A DNA stretch of 5,602 nt from Bacillota bacterium. Its GTDB lineage: Bacteria; Bacillota; Clostridia; Oscillospirales; Acutalibacteraceae. Made by a program: the position numbers and the translations under genes. Within the stretch, counting starts at the first letter, position 1. The number at the start of each line of letters is the position of its first letter. The stretch is from positions 1 through 5,602 of the forward strand of contig JAEZWL010000192.1 of NCBI GenBank assembly GCA_023420245.1, in the 5' to 3' direction. The notes under the pieces are model-generated. The model was not told the DNA's origin and searched no databases. It saw only the letters and a program-made list of their open reading frames with translations. Shown one piece after another: positions 1 through 5,596 of this stretch.

Positions 1-558
1 CATCAGCCGTTCCTTGATCAGTTCAATAAGGAAAAGGGCACCAGTATCGTCTCCGCCGGTTCTATCCACTATGAGCCGTTCGGAATTTATGCGGGCAAAA
101 CAAAAGCGCTTGCCGATCTGAAGGACGGCGCGACCATTGCGGTTCCGAACGATGTTTCCAACGAAGCGAGGGCCTTGCTTCTTCTGCAGGCTCAGGGCAT
201 TATTAAGCTGAAGGACGGCGTCGGCGTTACGGCGACACAAAAGGATATCGCGGAAAATAAAAAGAACCTTAAATTTATGGAAATCGAAGCCGCCCAGCTC
301 GCACGCTCCTTACAGGATGTCGACTTGGCGGTCATCAACGGCAACTATGCGCTACAGGGTAACCTGAAGGTAAGTGATGCGCTTGCGGTAGAAGCCGCGG
401 ATTCTCTTGCAGCGACGACCTACGCCAATATTGTGGCTGTTCGTAAGGGCGATGAAACCCGCGAAGATATCAAGGCGTTAATCGAGGTACTCAAGAGCGA
501 AGAAATCAAGACCTACATCAAAAACACCTTCAGCGGTGCTGTTGTTCCGGTAAAATAA
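1..558 (+). CDS. metQ: MetQ/NlpA-family methionine-binding lipoprotein (5' end outside window)
   Basis: The reading frame is open from base 1 to a TAA at 556-558 and gives 185 residues. This is the C-terminal two-thirds of a substrate-binding protein that is usually about 270-280 residues, so the lipoprotein signal and lipobox lie upstream of the window. Family-typical stretches, numbered from the first visible residue, are HQPFLDQFNKEKG (1-13), the YEPFGIY strand (about 23-29), DLKDGATIAVPND (39-51), SNEARALLLLQ (53-63), AAQLARSLQDVDLAVINGNYAL (about 100-121) and the ending FSGAVVPVK. By family knowledge the protein is anchored outside the membrane and delivers methionine (sometimes its D-form or a derivative) to the MetN ATPase and MetI permease, which would be expected upstream. 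The ligand cannot be proved from this fragment. A strong terminator follows 14 bases after the stop, so this gene ends its transcription unit. There is no frameshift or odd residue. Confidence 0.93.
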   Translation, partial: HQPFLDQFNKEKGTSIVSAGSIHYEPFGIYAGKTKALADLKDGATIAVPNDVSNEARALLLLQAQGIIKLKDGVGVTATQKDIAENKKNLKFMEIEAAQLARSLQDVDLAVINGNYALQGNLKVSDALAVEAADSLAATTYANIVAVRKGDETREDIKALIEVLKSEEIKTYIKNTFSGAVVPVK

Positions 559-572
559 TTGAAAAATTGATG

Positions 573-610
573 AAAAGGGCGGACCCGTTTTTTGCGGTCT
601 GCTCTTTTTT
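573..610 (+). terminator. Intrinsic terminator after metQ
   Basis: A 13-bp stem (573-585 with 596-608, including two G-T wobbles) encloses a 10-base loop containing six T. The 3' arm merges into a run of six T (605-610). It lies 14 bases after the metQ stop. This is a standard rho-independent terminator and insulates corA from metQ transcription. Confidence 0.9.
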
Positions 611-722
611 ATTGCCCCCAGGCTGTGCCGGGAGATACGATTCCCTCGCCGGATAGCTGTAAGCTACGACTGACGACGATTGTCACAATATAGAATAAGA
701 TTGATTATTTGTGCGGATATCA
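611..722. other. Spacer with small inverted repeats, no gene recognised
   Basis: This stretch lies between the metQ terminator and the corA promoter and is more GC-rich at its left end than the AT-rich promoter that follows. It holds three short potential hairpins: GGGA/TCCC (630-633 with 642-645, which could be nested in CCGG/CCGG at 628-631 and 649-652), TAGCT/AGCTA (654-658 with 662-666) and TGAC/GTCA (671-674 with 681-684). I see no start codon with a ribosome binding site and no riboswitch core that I recognise. Confidence 0.4.
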
Positions 723-751
723 TTGAATTTTGGGATATACTTTGCTACAAT
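723..751 (+). promoter_or_regulatory. Sigma-A promoter of corA
   Basis: A TTGAAT -35 box (723-728) and a TACAAT -10 box (746-751) are separated by exactly 17 bases. The predicted transcription start is near 758, giving a leader of about 30 bases before the corA ATG. That leaves no room for a magnesium riboswitch in this transcript. The promoter position also argues against any corA start upstream of about 758. Confidence 0.75.
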
Positions 752-772
752 ATATGCAATATTCCAATGTTT

Positions 773-777
773 AGGAG
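773..777 (+). promoter_or_regulatory. corA ribosome binding site
   Basis: AGGAG ends 10 bases before ATG 788. Two earlier in-frame candidates (TTG 680 and ATG 767) lie upstream of this site, so it decides the start. Confidence 0.7.
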
Positions 778-787
778 CTATGAAAAA

Positions 788-1693
788 ATGAAGCGCTATC
801 AAATTGCAGATGAAATGCTAGTTGAAAATGAAAATGAGTTTGCCGGCGATTTGGTTTTGGTATGTACGCCGGAGGAACTGCGCAAGCAAAGCTTAAAATT
901 CGCGCCCCACACGATTGATGAGTGCGGCCGTACCGGTTCCGCAAAGCTGGAGGCATATGACGGCTATGATTTTATATTGCTTAACGTAATCAATGACAAC
1001 AATCCGTATTCCACACACCGAATCGGTCTTTACGTTACTCCGCAGGCAATCGTCTTTGTTTGCAGAGAGTCGAGCGGAGCGGTAAACAACGTCCTTGCAA
1101 TGTTCACGAGAACCAAAACTACCAATTTGAACCTGCCAAGAATTTTATATGCCTTCTTTAACAGCCTTACCAATAATGATTCCCAGGAGCTTGCCGCGTT
1201 GGAGGAGGAAATCTCGGCGATTGAGGAGCGCGTAATCAAAGGGGTTACGGAGGATTATATCCGGGATATTATTTCCATGCGTAAAAAATTGATGTTCTAC
1301 AAAAAATATTATGAACAGCTGCTGGATGTTGCCGAGGGAATCGAGGAAAACGAAAACAGGCTCTTGTCCTCCGGCGCCGTGCGCAGCTTTAAGATGTTTA
1401 CCGCACGCGTTGACCGCCTGAACCGTAATGTGCTGAATCTTCGTGATTATATCACGCAGGTGCGCGAGGCGTATCAGTCTCAGGTGGATATTAATTTGAA
1501 TTCCATTATGAAGCTTTTTACCGTGATAACAGCTATTTTTTTACCATTGACGCTTTTGGTCGGCTGGTACGGAATGAATTTTAAGAATATGCCGGAGCTG
1601 GAGTGGCCCTACGGATATTATATTGCTATCGTGGTATCGGTTCTTTTCGTTATCGGCAGTATTTTCTATTTTAAAAAAAGAAAAATATTATAA
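788..1693 (+). CDS. corA: CorA-family magnesium/divalent cation transport protein
   Basis: This gene encodes a 301-residue inner-membrane channel of the CorA family, which forms pentamers and admits Mg2+ (in some members Co2+, Ni2+ or Zn2+). The signature is visible: YGMNF with GMN at residues 262-264, at the end of TM1 (about 243-261). A short acidic loop (NMPELEW) follows, then TM2 (about 277-295) and a basic tail KKRKIL. Residues 1 to about 130 form the cytoplasmic alpha/beta domain. About 131-240 is the long charged helical stalk (for example LAALEEEISAIEERV) leading into TM1. The frame is open upstream to a TTG at 680, but ATG 788 is preferred: AGGAG (773-777) lies 10 bases before it and the promoter lies inside the longer frame. 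Just after the SD a mini-ORF ATG AAA AAA TGA (780-791) overlaps the start, but its spacing of 2 makes use unlikely. The gene has its own promoter and appears monocistronic. Family assignment is secure, the ion is inferred. Confidence 0.93.
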   Translation: MKRYQIADEMLVENENEFAGDLVLVCTPEELRKQSLKFAPHTIDECGRTGSAKLEAYDGYDFILLNVINDNNPYSTHRIGLYVTPQAIVFVCRESSGAVNNVLAMFTRTKTTNLNLPRILYAFFNSLTNNDSQELAALEEEISAIEERVIKGVTEDYIRDIISMRKKLMFYKKYYEQLLDVAEGIEENENRLLSSGAVRSFKMFTARVDRLNRNVLNLRDYITQVREAYQSQVDINLNSIMKLFTVITAIFLPLTLLVGWYGMNFKNMPELEWPYGYYIAIVVSVLFVIGSIFYFKKRKIL

Positions 1694-1703
1694 TTGCATA
1701 CGA

Positions 1704-1740
1704 AACGAGCCGCATGCGCGATCAGCGTATGCGGCTCGTT
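1704..1740. terminator. Hairpin between convergent corA and hsp20 (probable shared terminator)
   Basis: A near-perfect inverted repeat pairs 1704-1719 with 1725-1740: 16 bp with one G-T pair, GC-rich, and a five-base loop GATCA. It starts 10 bases after the corA stop and lies 24 bases beyond the hsp20 stop, so it can fold in transcripts from both sides. There is no long T-run on either strand (only short T pairs), so it may act as a weak bidirectional terminator or mainly protect the 3' ends of both mRNAs. Confidence 0.7.
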
Positions 1741-1763
1741 CTGCATCCGGAATGTATGGTCAA

Positions 1764-2186
1764 TTATCTGACTTCGATTTTACGGGTCGGCGGCTGAACC
1801 TCCACCTTCTTGGGCAAATCCAGCTCCAGTACGCCGTTTTCATATCTTGCGGAGATATTTCCGGACTCGATGTTTGAGATATCAAAGCTTCTGCTCAGGG
1901 AACCGTATCTCCGTTCCTTGCGGATATACGCGTTATCGTTTTCATTTGTTTCCTCCGTGTGCTCGGCGGTAATTGTCAGCCGGTCGCCGCTGATATCGAT
2001 ATGGATATCCTGCTTGTCGAAGCCAGGCATATCGGCTTTCAGTAAGAATTTGTCCCCTTTATCCAGAATATCTGCGCGGAAGGGGGTTAAGCCCTTATCC
2101 AGCTCTCCGAATATGTCCTGGTTCATTTTGTTGAAATAATCGAAAATGCTGTTGGCCCTGTTTTCAAACGGGATTAGATCAAACAT
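1764..2186 (-). CDS. Hsp20 / alpha-crystallin family small heat-shock protein
   Basis: This 140-residue protein is of normal length for bacterial small Hsps, which are ATP-independent cytosolic holdases that form oligomers and keep unfolding proteins soluble. A short N-terminal arm (1 to about 35, MFDLIPFENR...FGELDKG) is followed by the alpha-crystallin domain (about 36-128), with ADMPGF at 51-56, YIRKERRYGSLSRSF at 87-101 and the family hallmark A-x-x-x-NGVLELDLPK at 113-126. The C-terminal tail carries the I-x-V oligomerisation motif (IEV, 137-139). The ATG is preceded by GGAGG (2194-2198 on the plus strand) with 7-base spacing. The gene is convergent with corA and stands alone. Its control region contains a perfect CIRCE operator, implying HrcA repression released on heat stress. 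The leader of about 145 bases is long and AT-rich and could mask the ribosome binding site. It is often annotated hsp18, hsp20 or ibpA-like; I leave the symbol blank. Confidence 0.95.
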   Translation of the reverse strand: MFDLIPFENRANSIFDYFNKMNQDIFGELDKGLTPFRADILDKGDKFLLKADMPGFDKQDIHIDISGDRLTITAEHTEETNENDNAYIRKERRYGSLSRSFDISNIESGNISARYENGVLELDLPKKVEVQPPTRKIEVR

Positions 2187-2192
2187 AATAAA

Positions 2193-2223
2193 ACCTCCAT
2201 TTTTAATTATATTATTTAGAGAT
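2193..2223 (-). promoter_or_regulatory. hsp20 ribosome binding site within a possible weak masking hairpin
   Basis: Reading the minus strand, AUCUCUA (2223 to 2217) can pair with UGGAGGU (2199 to 2193), which contains the whole GGAGG ribosome binding site. This gives 7 pairs, two of them G-U, with a 17-base A/U loop. Such a weak stem, opening with temperature, would behave like an RNA thermometer. The GGAGG itself is certain as a ribosome binding site; the hairpin function is inferred, and no folding energy was calculated. Confidence 0.4.
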
Positions 2224-2309
2224 GTCTTTAAGGCCTTTCTCTTTACATTTTTATAATAAAATAAATTTATGAAAAATATTCGTAAGCTTTAAGAATAAAA
2301 TATTAATTT

Positions 2310-2336
2310 TTAGCACTCGTATAGTAAGAGTGCTAA
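2310..2336. promoter_or_regulatory. CIRCE operator (HrcA binding site)
   Basis: The sequence reads TTAGCACTC, then nine bases, then GAGTGCTAA: both 9-bp arms match the CIRCE consensus exactly. In Firmicutes this is the binding site of the heat-shock repressor HrcA. It starts one base after the minus-strand -10 box and covers the predicted start point of the hsp20 transcript, the usual repressing position. In the RNA it can form a 9-bp stem with a 9-base loop at the 5' end, which in other CIRCE genes affects mRNA stability. No hrcA gene is in the window. Confidence 0.96.
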
Positions 2337-2337
2337 T

Positions 2338-2366
2338 GCTATATCCCGAAATTTGTCTTGTGTAAA
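2338..2366 (-). promoter_or_regulatory. Sigma-A promoter of hsp20
   Basis: On the minus strand a TTTACA -35 box (2366-2361) and a TATAGC -10 box (2343-2338) are separated by 17 bases. The CIRCE operator begins one base downstream of the -10 box, so transcription would start inside the operator, near 2331. This leaves a leader of about 145 bases before the hsp20 ATG. The -10 is only a 4 of 6 match, but its placement against CIRCE supports it. Confidence 0.7.
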
Positions 2367-2386
2367 ATTGTTTATTGTAATATAAT
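2358..2386 (+). promoter_or_regulatory. Possible plus-strand promoter facing away from hsp20
   Basis: A perfect TATAAT (2381-2386) lies 17 bases after TTGTGT (2358-2363, a 3 of 6 -35 match). The -35 overlaps the -35 box of the hsp20 promoter on the other strand. A transcript would start near 2393 and run into a stretch with no sizeable gene, and then into the lacI leader. It could be a chance match in AT-rich DNA. Confidence 0.3.
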
Positions 2387-2543
2387 AGAATTCGTTTAGT
2401 TAAAGATTATTCCTATTCATAAATTTTCTATGCAGGGTAGAGTTCTAAACAGGCTGATTTGAAAAAAGAATAAGAGAAGGAATTTGGCGAAGCATGATGA
2501 AAAATATTAAGAAGATTGGTTAAAATATCTATAAAAATAAACA
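2387..2543. other. AT-rich intergenic stretch with no recognisable gene
   Basis: Together with the hsp20 leader and both promoter regions, this belongs to a gap of about 430 bases between hsp20 and lacI. I see no RNA gene, no terminator hairpin and no protein of useful length. The only noteworthy plus-strand item is a nine-codon frame (2494-2523, MMKNIKKIG then TAA) with a GAAGGA ribosome-binding-like sequence at 2476-2481. The 12-base spacing is long and the peptide resembles nothing I can name, so I do not call it a gene. Confidence 0.4.
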
Positions 2544-2572
2544 TTGACAGATTTGTTTTAAGGGAATATAAT
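2544..2572 (+). promoter_or_regulatory. Consensus sigma-A promoter of the lacI-deoB-deoD operon
   Basis: TTGACA (2544-2549) and TATAAT (2567-2572) both match consensus fully, with the optimal 17-base spacer. Transcription should start near 2579. Such a strong promoter in front of a repressor gene normally needs a repressor, and an operator lies immediately downstream. Confidence 0.92.
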
Positions 2573-2583
2573 AAAAACTGTAA

Positions 2584-2599
2584 TTGAAACCGCTTTCAA
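2584..2599. promoter_or_regulatory. cre-like / LacI-family operator
   Basis: TTGAAACCGCTTTCAA is a 16-bp near-palindrome with a central CG, mismatched at only one symmetric pair. Bases 2584-2598 satisfy the Gram-positive cre consensus WTGNAANCGNWNNCW at every position. It sits about 5-20 bases downstream of the predicted start point, where a bound protein would block transcription. Either the LacI-family protein encoded next to it (autoregulation) or the global regulator CcpA could bind. The sequence does not decide between them. Confidence 0.88.
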
Positions 2600-2605
2600 A
2601 AATTC

Positions 2606-2610
2606 AGGAA
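2606..2610 (+). promoter_or_regulatory. Ribosome binding site of the lacI-family gene (start ambiguous)
   Basis: AGGAA lies 4 bases before ATG 2615 and 7 bases before GTG 2618. A second, weaker signal GGTGAT (2617-2622, matching the 3' part of the extended SD) lies 7 bases before GTG 2630. GTG 2630 would give MHIGDVARLAG, the N-terminus closest to the usual LacI-family length. Confidence 0.5.
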
Positions 2611-2614
2611 AGTC

Positions 2615-3622
2615 ATGGTGATTGTTTTGGTGCATATCGGTGATGTGGCAAGGCTGGCAGGAGTTTCATCAGCAACTGTGTCACGGGTTATCAACGGCAC
2701 CGCTAAAGTCAATGAGGAAAAACGAAGACGTGTTTTGGATGCAATTCATGAAACCGGATTCAAGCCAAATGAAATCGCACGTTCCCTGTATAAAAAATCT
2801 TCCAGGATTATTGGATATATTGTACCCAGCATTCTAAATATTTTTCTCAATGAAATTGGCCGCGCTATTGAAGACGAAGCGTTCCGGAACGGGTTTAAAA
2901 TGATTTTGTGCAATTCGGATGAAAACCCGGAAAAAGAAGCGGCCTATATCAATATGCTTTCCTCTATGAATGCCGACGGAATTATTATTACAATAAACAA
3001 CGAGCATTTAGAGAAAGAAATCCGAGACTGCCGCATTCCGATTGTTGTGCTGGATAAAAACGCGGGGACAAGCTATACCGCGTCCGTTCAGTCAGATAAT
3101 TATACCGGAGGGCGCATTGCCGCCGAGCACCTGATTGAGTGCGGATGCAGGCATATCGTAATGATGCGCGGTCCGCAGCAATATATCAGCAGCCAGCAGC
3201 GTTTTTTAGGTTATGTGGATGTATGCAACGAGTTTGGAATTCAACCGCTGTTTGTCAACAGCCAATACACCTTTCAGAATGGAATCGAAACCTCCAGAGA
3301 AATACTCCGGCGTTTTCCCGAGGTGGATGGAATCATGGCCTCTACCGATATGGTCGCGCTGTCGCTGTATAAGGTGCTGTGTGAACAAGGCAAGCGTGTT
3401 CCTGATGAAATCATGATTGTCGGCTACGACGGACTGGAGCTCAGCGAATTAATGACCCCTGCTCTTACGACGGTCGTGCAGCCCACGGAACAGATCGGAA
3501 GGCTCGCGGCAAAGCTGATTATTGACCAGGTTACGAATCAACCGATTGAAAACAGGGAAAACATATTGCCGGTTGCGTTGAAGGTTCGCGAAACCACCAT
3601 GAAAAAATCCACGTCAGAGTAA
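2615..3622 (+). CDS. LacI-family transcriptional regulator, probable repressor of the deo genes
   Basis: This 335-residue protein has a complete LacI/GalR-family layout. The N-terminal helix-turn-helix is at about 8-26 (IGDVARLAGVSSATVSRVI), followed by the hinge helix region (KPNEIARSLYKKSS, about 50-63). The periplasmic-binding-protein-like effector domain runs from IIGYIVPS onward, with FLNEIGRAIEDEAFRNGF, the QQRFLGY segment, DGIMASTDMVAL and VGYDGLELSELMTPALTTVVQP. The effector half resembles ribose-repressor (RbsR-like) members, which fits a sugar or sugar-phosphate ligand. The effector itself is not known; ribose or deoxyribose derivatives are an inference from the neighbours. deoB starts 26 bases after the stop with no terminator between, so the two are co-transcribed. 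The cre-like operator just after the promoter suggests autoregulation of the whole operon. The start is uncertain: ATG 2615 is given, but GTG 2618 has better spacing and GTG 2630 gives the standard N-terminus. Confidence 0.9.
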   Translation: MVIVLVHIGDVARLAGVSSATVSRVINGTAKVNEEKRRRVLDAIHETGFKPNEIARSLYKKSSRIIGYIVPSILNIFLNEIGRAIEDEAFRNGFKMILCNSDENPEKEAAYINMLSSMNADGIIITINNEHLEKEIRDCRIPIVVLDKNAGTSYTASVQSDNYTGGRIAAEHLIECGCRHIVMMRGPQQYISSQQRFLGYVDVCNEFGIQPLFVNSQYTFQNGIETSREILRRFPEVDGIMASTDMVALSLYKVLCEQGKRVPDEIMIVGYDGLELSELMTPALTTVVQPTEQIGRLAAKLIIDQVTNQPIENRENILPVALKVRETTMKKSTSE

Positions 3623-3648
3623 TTCATGTAGATTACGAGGGAAATGCT

Positions 3649-4821
3649 ATGAATAAACGAGTTTTTTTAATTGTTCTTGACAGCGTCGGAATCGGCGAGG
3701 CTCCGGACGCAGCACAATACGGCGATGAAGGCAGCAATACGCTGGCCGCCGCCGCGACAAGCCGGCATTTTGATATGCCCAATTTGCAAAAAATGGGTTT
3801 GTTTAATATTGACGGCGTAACCTGTCGGTCAAAGACGGAAAATCCCAGCGCCGCGTTTGCCCGTATGCGCGAAATCTCCAAAGGGAAGGATACGACCATA
3901 GGTCACTGGGAGATTGCGGGAATCAATTCCCCAAACCCGCTCCCAACCTATCCGGACGGGTTCCCTCCGGAGGTAATTCGGGAATTCGTGGAGAAAACAG
4001 GTCGAAAGGTGCTTTGCAACAAACCTTACTCCGGCACAGACGTGATTCGTGATTTCGGGAAGGAGCATGTGGAAACCGGTGCGCTGATTGTTTATACGTC
4101 TGCGGACAGTGTGTTTCAGATCGCGGCACACGAGGAAGTGGTACCCATCGAGGAATTATACCGAATCTGCCAGGTCGCACGCGATATGCTGACGGGCGAG
4201 CACGGTGTCGGCAGGGTAATCGCCCGACCGTTTACCGGAACCTACCCGGATTTTACCCGAACGACAAACCGCCACGATTTTTCGCTTTTACCGCCCAAGA
4301 CTACAATGCTTGATCAGCTTGTCGAAAAGAAATTTCAAGTTTTGGCCATCGGCAAAATCAATGATATTTTTGCAGGTAAGGGAATCAGCGAATTTGTCCG
4401 CACCAAGGGAAATCAAGAGGGAATTGAGCGAACCATTGAATATACCGGCAAAGAGTTTGACGGACTTTGTTTTATCAATTTAGTCGATTACGATATGCTG
4501 TACGGTCACCGCAACGACGTAGAAGGCTACGCGAAGGCGCTTACGTATTTTGACCGTAGGCTGCCTGAAATCGTAAAAGGATTGCGCGAAAACGATCTGC
4601 TGATGATTACCGCTGACCACGGCTGCGATCCGTTGACCCCTTCCACCGATCATTCGCGTGAGTATACCCCCTGGATTATTTACGGGCGGAATGTGCGGGG
4701 AGGGACTAATCTCGGTACACTGCCTACATTTGCCGATATTGCGGCAACAATTCTTGACTATTTTGAAATCGAGCCCGAAACGACAGGTACCTCTCAGCTA
4801 AAAAAGATGATCAAGGAGTAA
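3649..4821 (+). CDS. deoB: Phosphopentomutase
   Basis: This cytosolic enzyme of the alkaline phosphatase superfamily interconverts ribose-1-phosphate or 2-deoxyribose-1-phosphate with the 5-phosphates, linking nucleoside breakdown to central carbon metabolism. At 390 residues it has the usual length. The metal-binding and catalytic residues known from Bacillus cereus phosphopentomutase (recalled alignment) are all present: D11 in LDSVGIGEAPDA, the phosphorylated threonine T82 in GKDTTIGHWE, D282 and H287 in VDYDMLYGHRND, D323 and H324 in TADHG, and H335 in TDHSREY. Other conserved blocks are NKPYSGTDVI, YTSADSVFQIAAHEEVVP and GRVIARPF. The ATG has GAGGG (3637-3641) with 7-base spacing. It lies between the lacI-family gene and deoD, overlapping the latter's start region. 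Everything needed for activity is visible, and no truncation is seen. Confidence 0.97.
   Translation: MNKRVFLIVLDSVGIGEAPDAAQYGDEGSNTLAAAATSRHFDMPNLQKMGLFNIDGVTCRSKTENPSAAFARMREISKGKDTTIGHWEIAGINSPNPLPTYPDGFPPEVIREFVEKTGRKVLCNKPYSGTDVIRDFGKEHVETGALIVYTSADSVFQIAAHEEVVPIEELYRICQVARDMLTGEHGVGRVIARPFTGTYPDFTRTTNRHDFSLLPPKTTMLDQLVEKKFQVLAIGKINDIFAGKGISEFVRTKGNQEGIERTIEYTGKEFDGLCFINLVDYDMLYGHRNDVEGYAKALTYFDRRLPEIVKGLRENDLLMITADHGCDPLTPSTDHSREYTPWIIYGRNVRGGTNLGTLPTFADIAATILDYFEIEPETTGTSQLKKMIKE
4814..4818 (+). promoter_or_regulatory. deoD ribosome binding site inside the deoB 3' end
   Basis: AGGAG lies within the last deoB codons. ATG 4821 overlaps the deoB stop (TAATG) but is only 2 bases from this site. 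ATG 4827 is 8 bases away, so 4827 is the likelier start. The arrangement favours translational coupling of deoD to deoB. Confidence 0.75.
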
Positions 4822-4826
4822 TGCAC

Positions 4827-5537
4827 ATGGAACTCGTACCAACTCCCCATAACGGGGCAAAACAGGGAGAAATCGCAAAAACAGTCCTGATGCCGGGCGA
4901 TCCGCTGCGCGCAAAATTTATCGCAGAGAATTATCTTACCGATACGATATGCTTTAATACCGTTCGTAATATGCTTGGTTATACGGGGAACTATAATGGT
5001 AAGCCCGTATCTGTTATGGGCGGCGGCATGGGGATGCCTTCGGTAGGCATTTACACCTACGAGCTTTTTCATTTCTACGGGGTTGAGAATATTATCCGAA
5101 TCGGTTCCGCCGGCGGTATTGCAGACCATGTTCATGTTCACGACATTATTATCGGAATGGGAGCCTGCACAGATTCCAATTATGCGTCCCAGTACGGTTT
5201 GCCCGGTACCTTCGCGCCAATCGCAAGCTATGACTTGCTGAAACGCGCGGTGGATAAAGCCGAAGAAATGAAGGAACGCGTAATTGTCGGCAATGTTTTA
5301 TCCTCCGATGTGTTTTACAGCGATAATGAAAACGCGCTCAAGCTCTGGAGAAAAATGGGCGTTTGCGCTGTGGAAATGGAGGCTGCTGCGCTTTACATGA
5401 ACGCGGCAAAGGCGGGTAAAAACGCGCTTTGCATCCTCACGGTTTCCGATTGCCCGTTTACCGGCGAGTCTCTTTCAGCCGATGAACGTCAAACCGGATT
5501 CCGAAAAATGATGGAAATTGCACTTTCGCTTGCCTGA
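4827..5537 (+). CDS. deoD: Purine nucleoside phosphorylase, DeoD type
   Basis: This enzyme splits purine ribo- and deoxyribonucleosides with phosphate to free base and (deoxy)ribose-1-phosphate. It belongs to the small, hexameric bacterial PNP class with broad purine specificity. From ATG 4827 the protein has 236 residues, typical of the family. The E. coli DeoD active-site residues recur with a constant offset of four (recalled numbering): H8 in PTPHNGA, G24 and R28 in MPGDPLRAKFIAE, R47, R91 and S94 in RIGSAGG, E183 and E185 in VEMEAAALY, catalytic D208 in TVSD and R221 in DERQTGF. The residue after D208 is Cys, where E. coli has His. The upstream ATG 4821 would add only Met-His and has poor SD spacing. 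The product of DeoD is the substrate of DeoB encoded just before it. No terminator follows the TGA within the window, so more operon genes could lie downstream. Confidence 0.96.
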   Translation: MELVPTPHNGAKQGEIAKTVLMPGDPLRAKFIAENYLTDTICFNTVRNMLGYTGNYNGKPVSVMGGGMGMPSVGIYTYELFHFYGVENIIRIGSAGGIADHVHVHDIIIGMGACTDSNYASQYGLPGTFAPIASYDLLKRAVDKAEEMKERVIVGNVLSSDVFYSDNENALKLWRKMGVCAVEMEAAALYMNAAKAGKNALCILTVSDCPFTGESLSADERQTGFRKMMEIALSLA

Positions 5538-5574
5538 CTTGCATATTTTGAAAAAATAAAGTAAAATTATGAAA

Positions 5575-5596
5575 TAATATCACAAATGTGGTATTA
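5575..5596. promoter_or_regulatory. Unassigned 22-bp dyad, possible operator at the window edge
   Basis: Arms TAATATCACA (5575-5584) and TGTGGTATTA (5587-5596) form an inverted repeat around a central AA, with nine of ten positions complementary and the tenth a T-G. It is AT-rich, lacks a T-run and is too tightly spaced to be a terminator hairpin, so it looks more like a protein-binding site for a gene beyond the window. I do not recognise the cognate regulator. Confidence 0.35.

Noticed and set aside
680..787. Upstream extension of corA from TTG 680 or ATG 767 (7-36 extra residues)
   Set aside because: The extension contains the corA promoter (723-751) and lies mostly before the predicted transcript start; the added residues do not resemble a CorA N-terminus, and AGGAG sits before ATG 788.
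752..787. Magnesium riboswitch controlling corA
   Set aside because: The predicted leader is only about 30 bases and has no structure, far too short for the known magnesium-sensing RNA classes.
1810..2139. 109-residue open frame on the plus strand opposite hsp20
   Set aside because: It is antisense to a clear Hsp20 coding sequence, has no ribosome binding site and no recognisable family; it is a shadow of the real gene.
2494..2523. Nine-codon peptide MMKNIKKIG as a gene
   Set aside because: Ribosome binding spacing is too long (12 bases), the peptide is very short, and nothing links it to a function; kept only as part of a low-interest observation.
4821..4826. ATG 4821 (TAATG overlap with deoB) as the deoD start
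   Set aside because: AGGAG is only 2 bases upstream; ATG 4827 has 8-base spacing and matches the normal DeoD N-terminus. It would add just two residues, so either start leaves function unchanged.
4794..5141. 115-residue minus-strand frame opposite deoD
   Set aside because: The plus strand here encodes the deoB end and conserved deoD active-site residues; the antisense frame shows no family features.
5539..5567. Promoter TTGCAT-17-TAAAAT just after deoD
   Set aside because: The -35 matches only 3 of 6 and the region is AT-rich, so chance is likely; no downstream gene is visible to support it.
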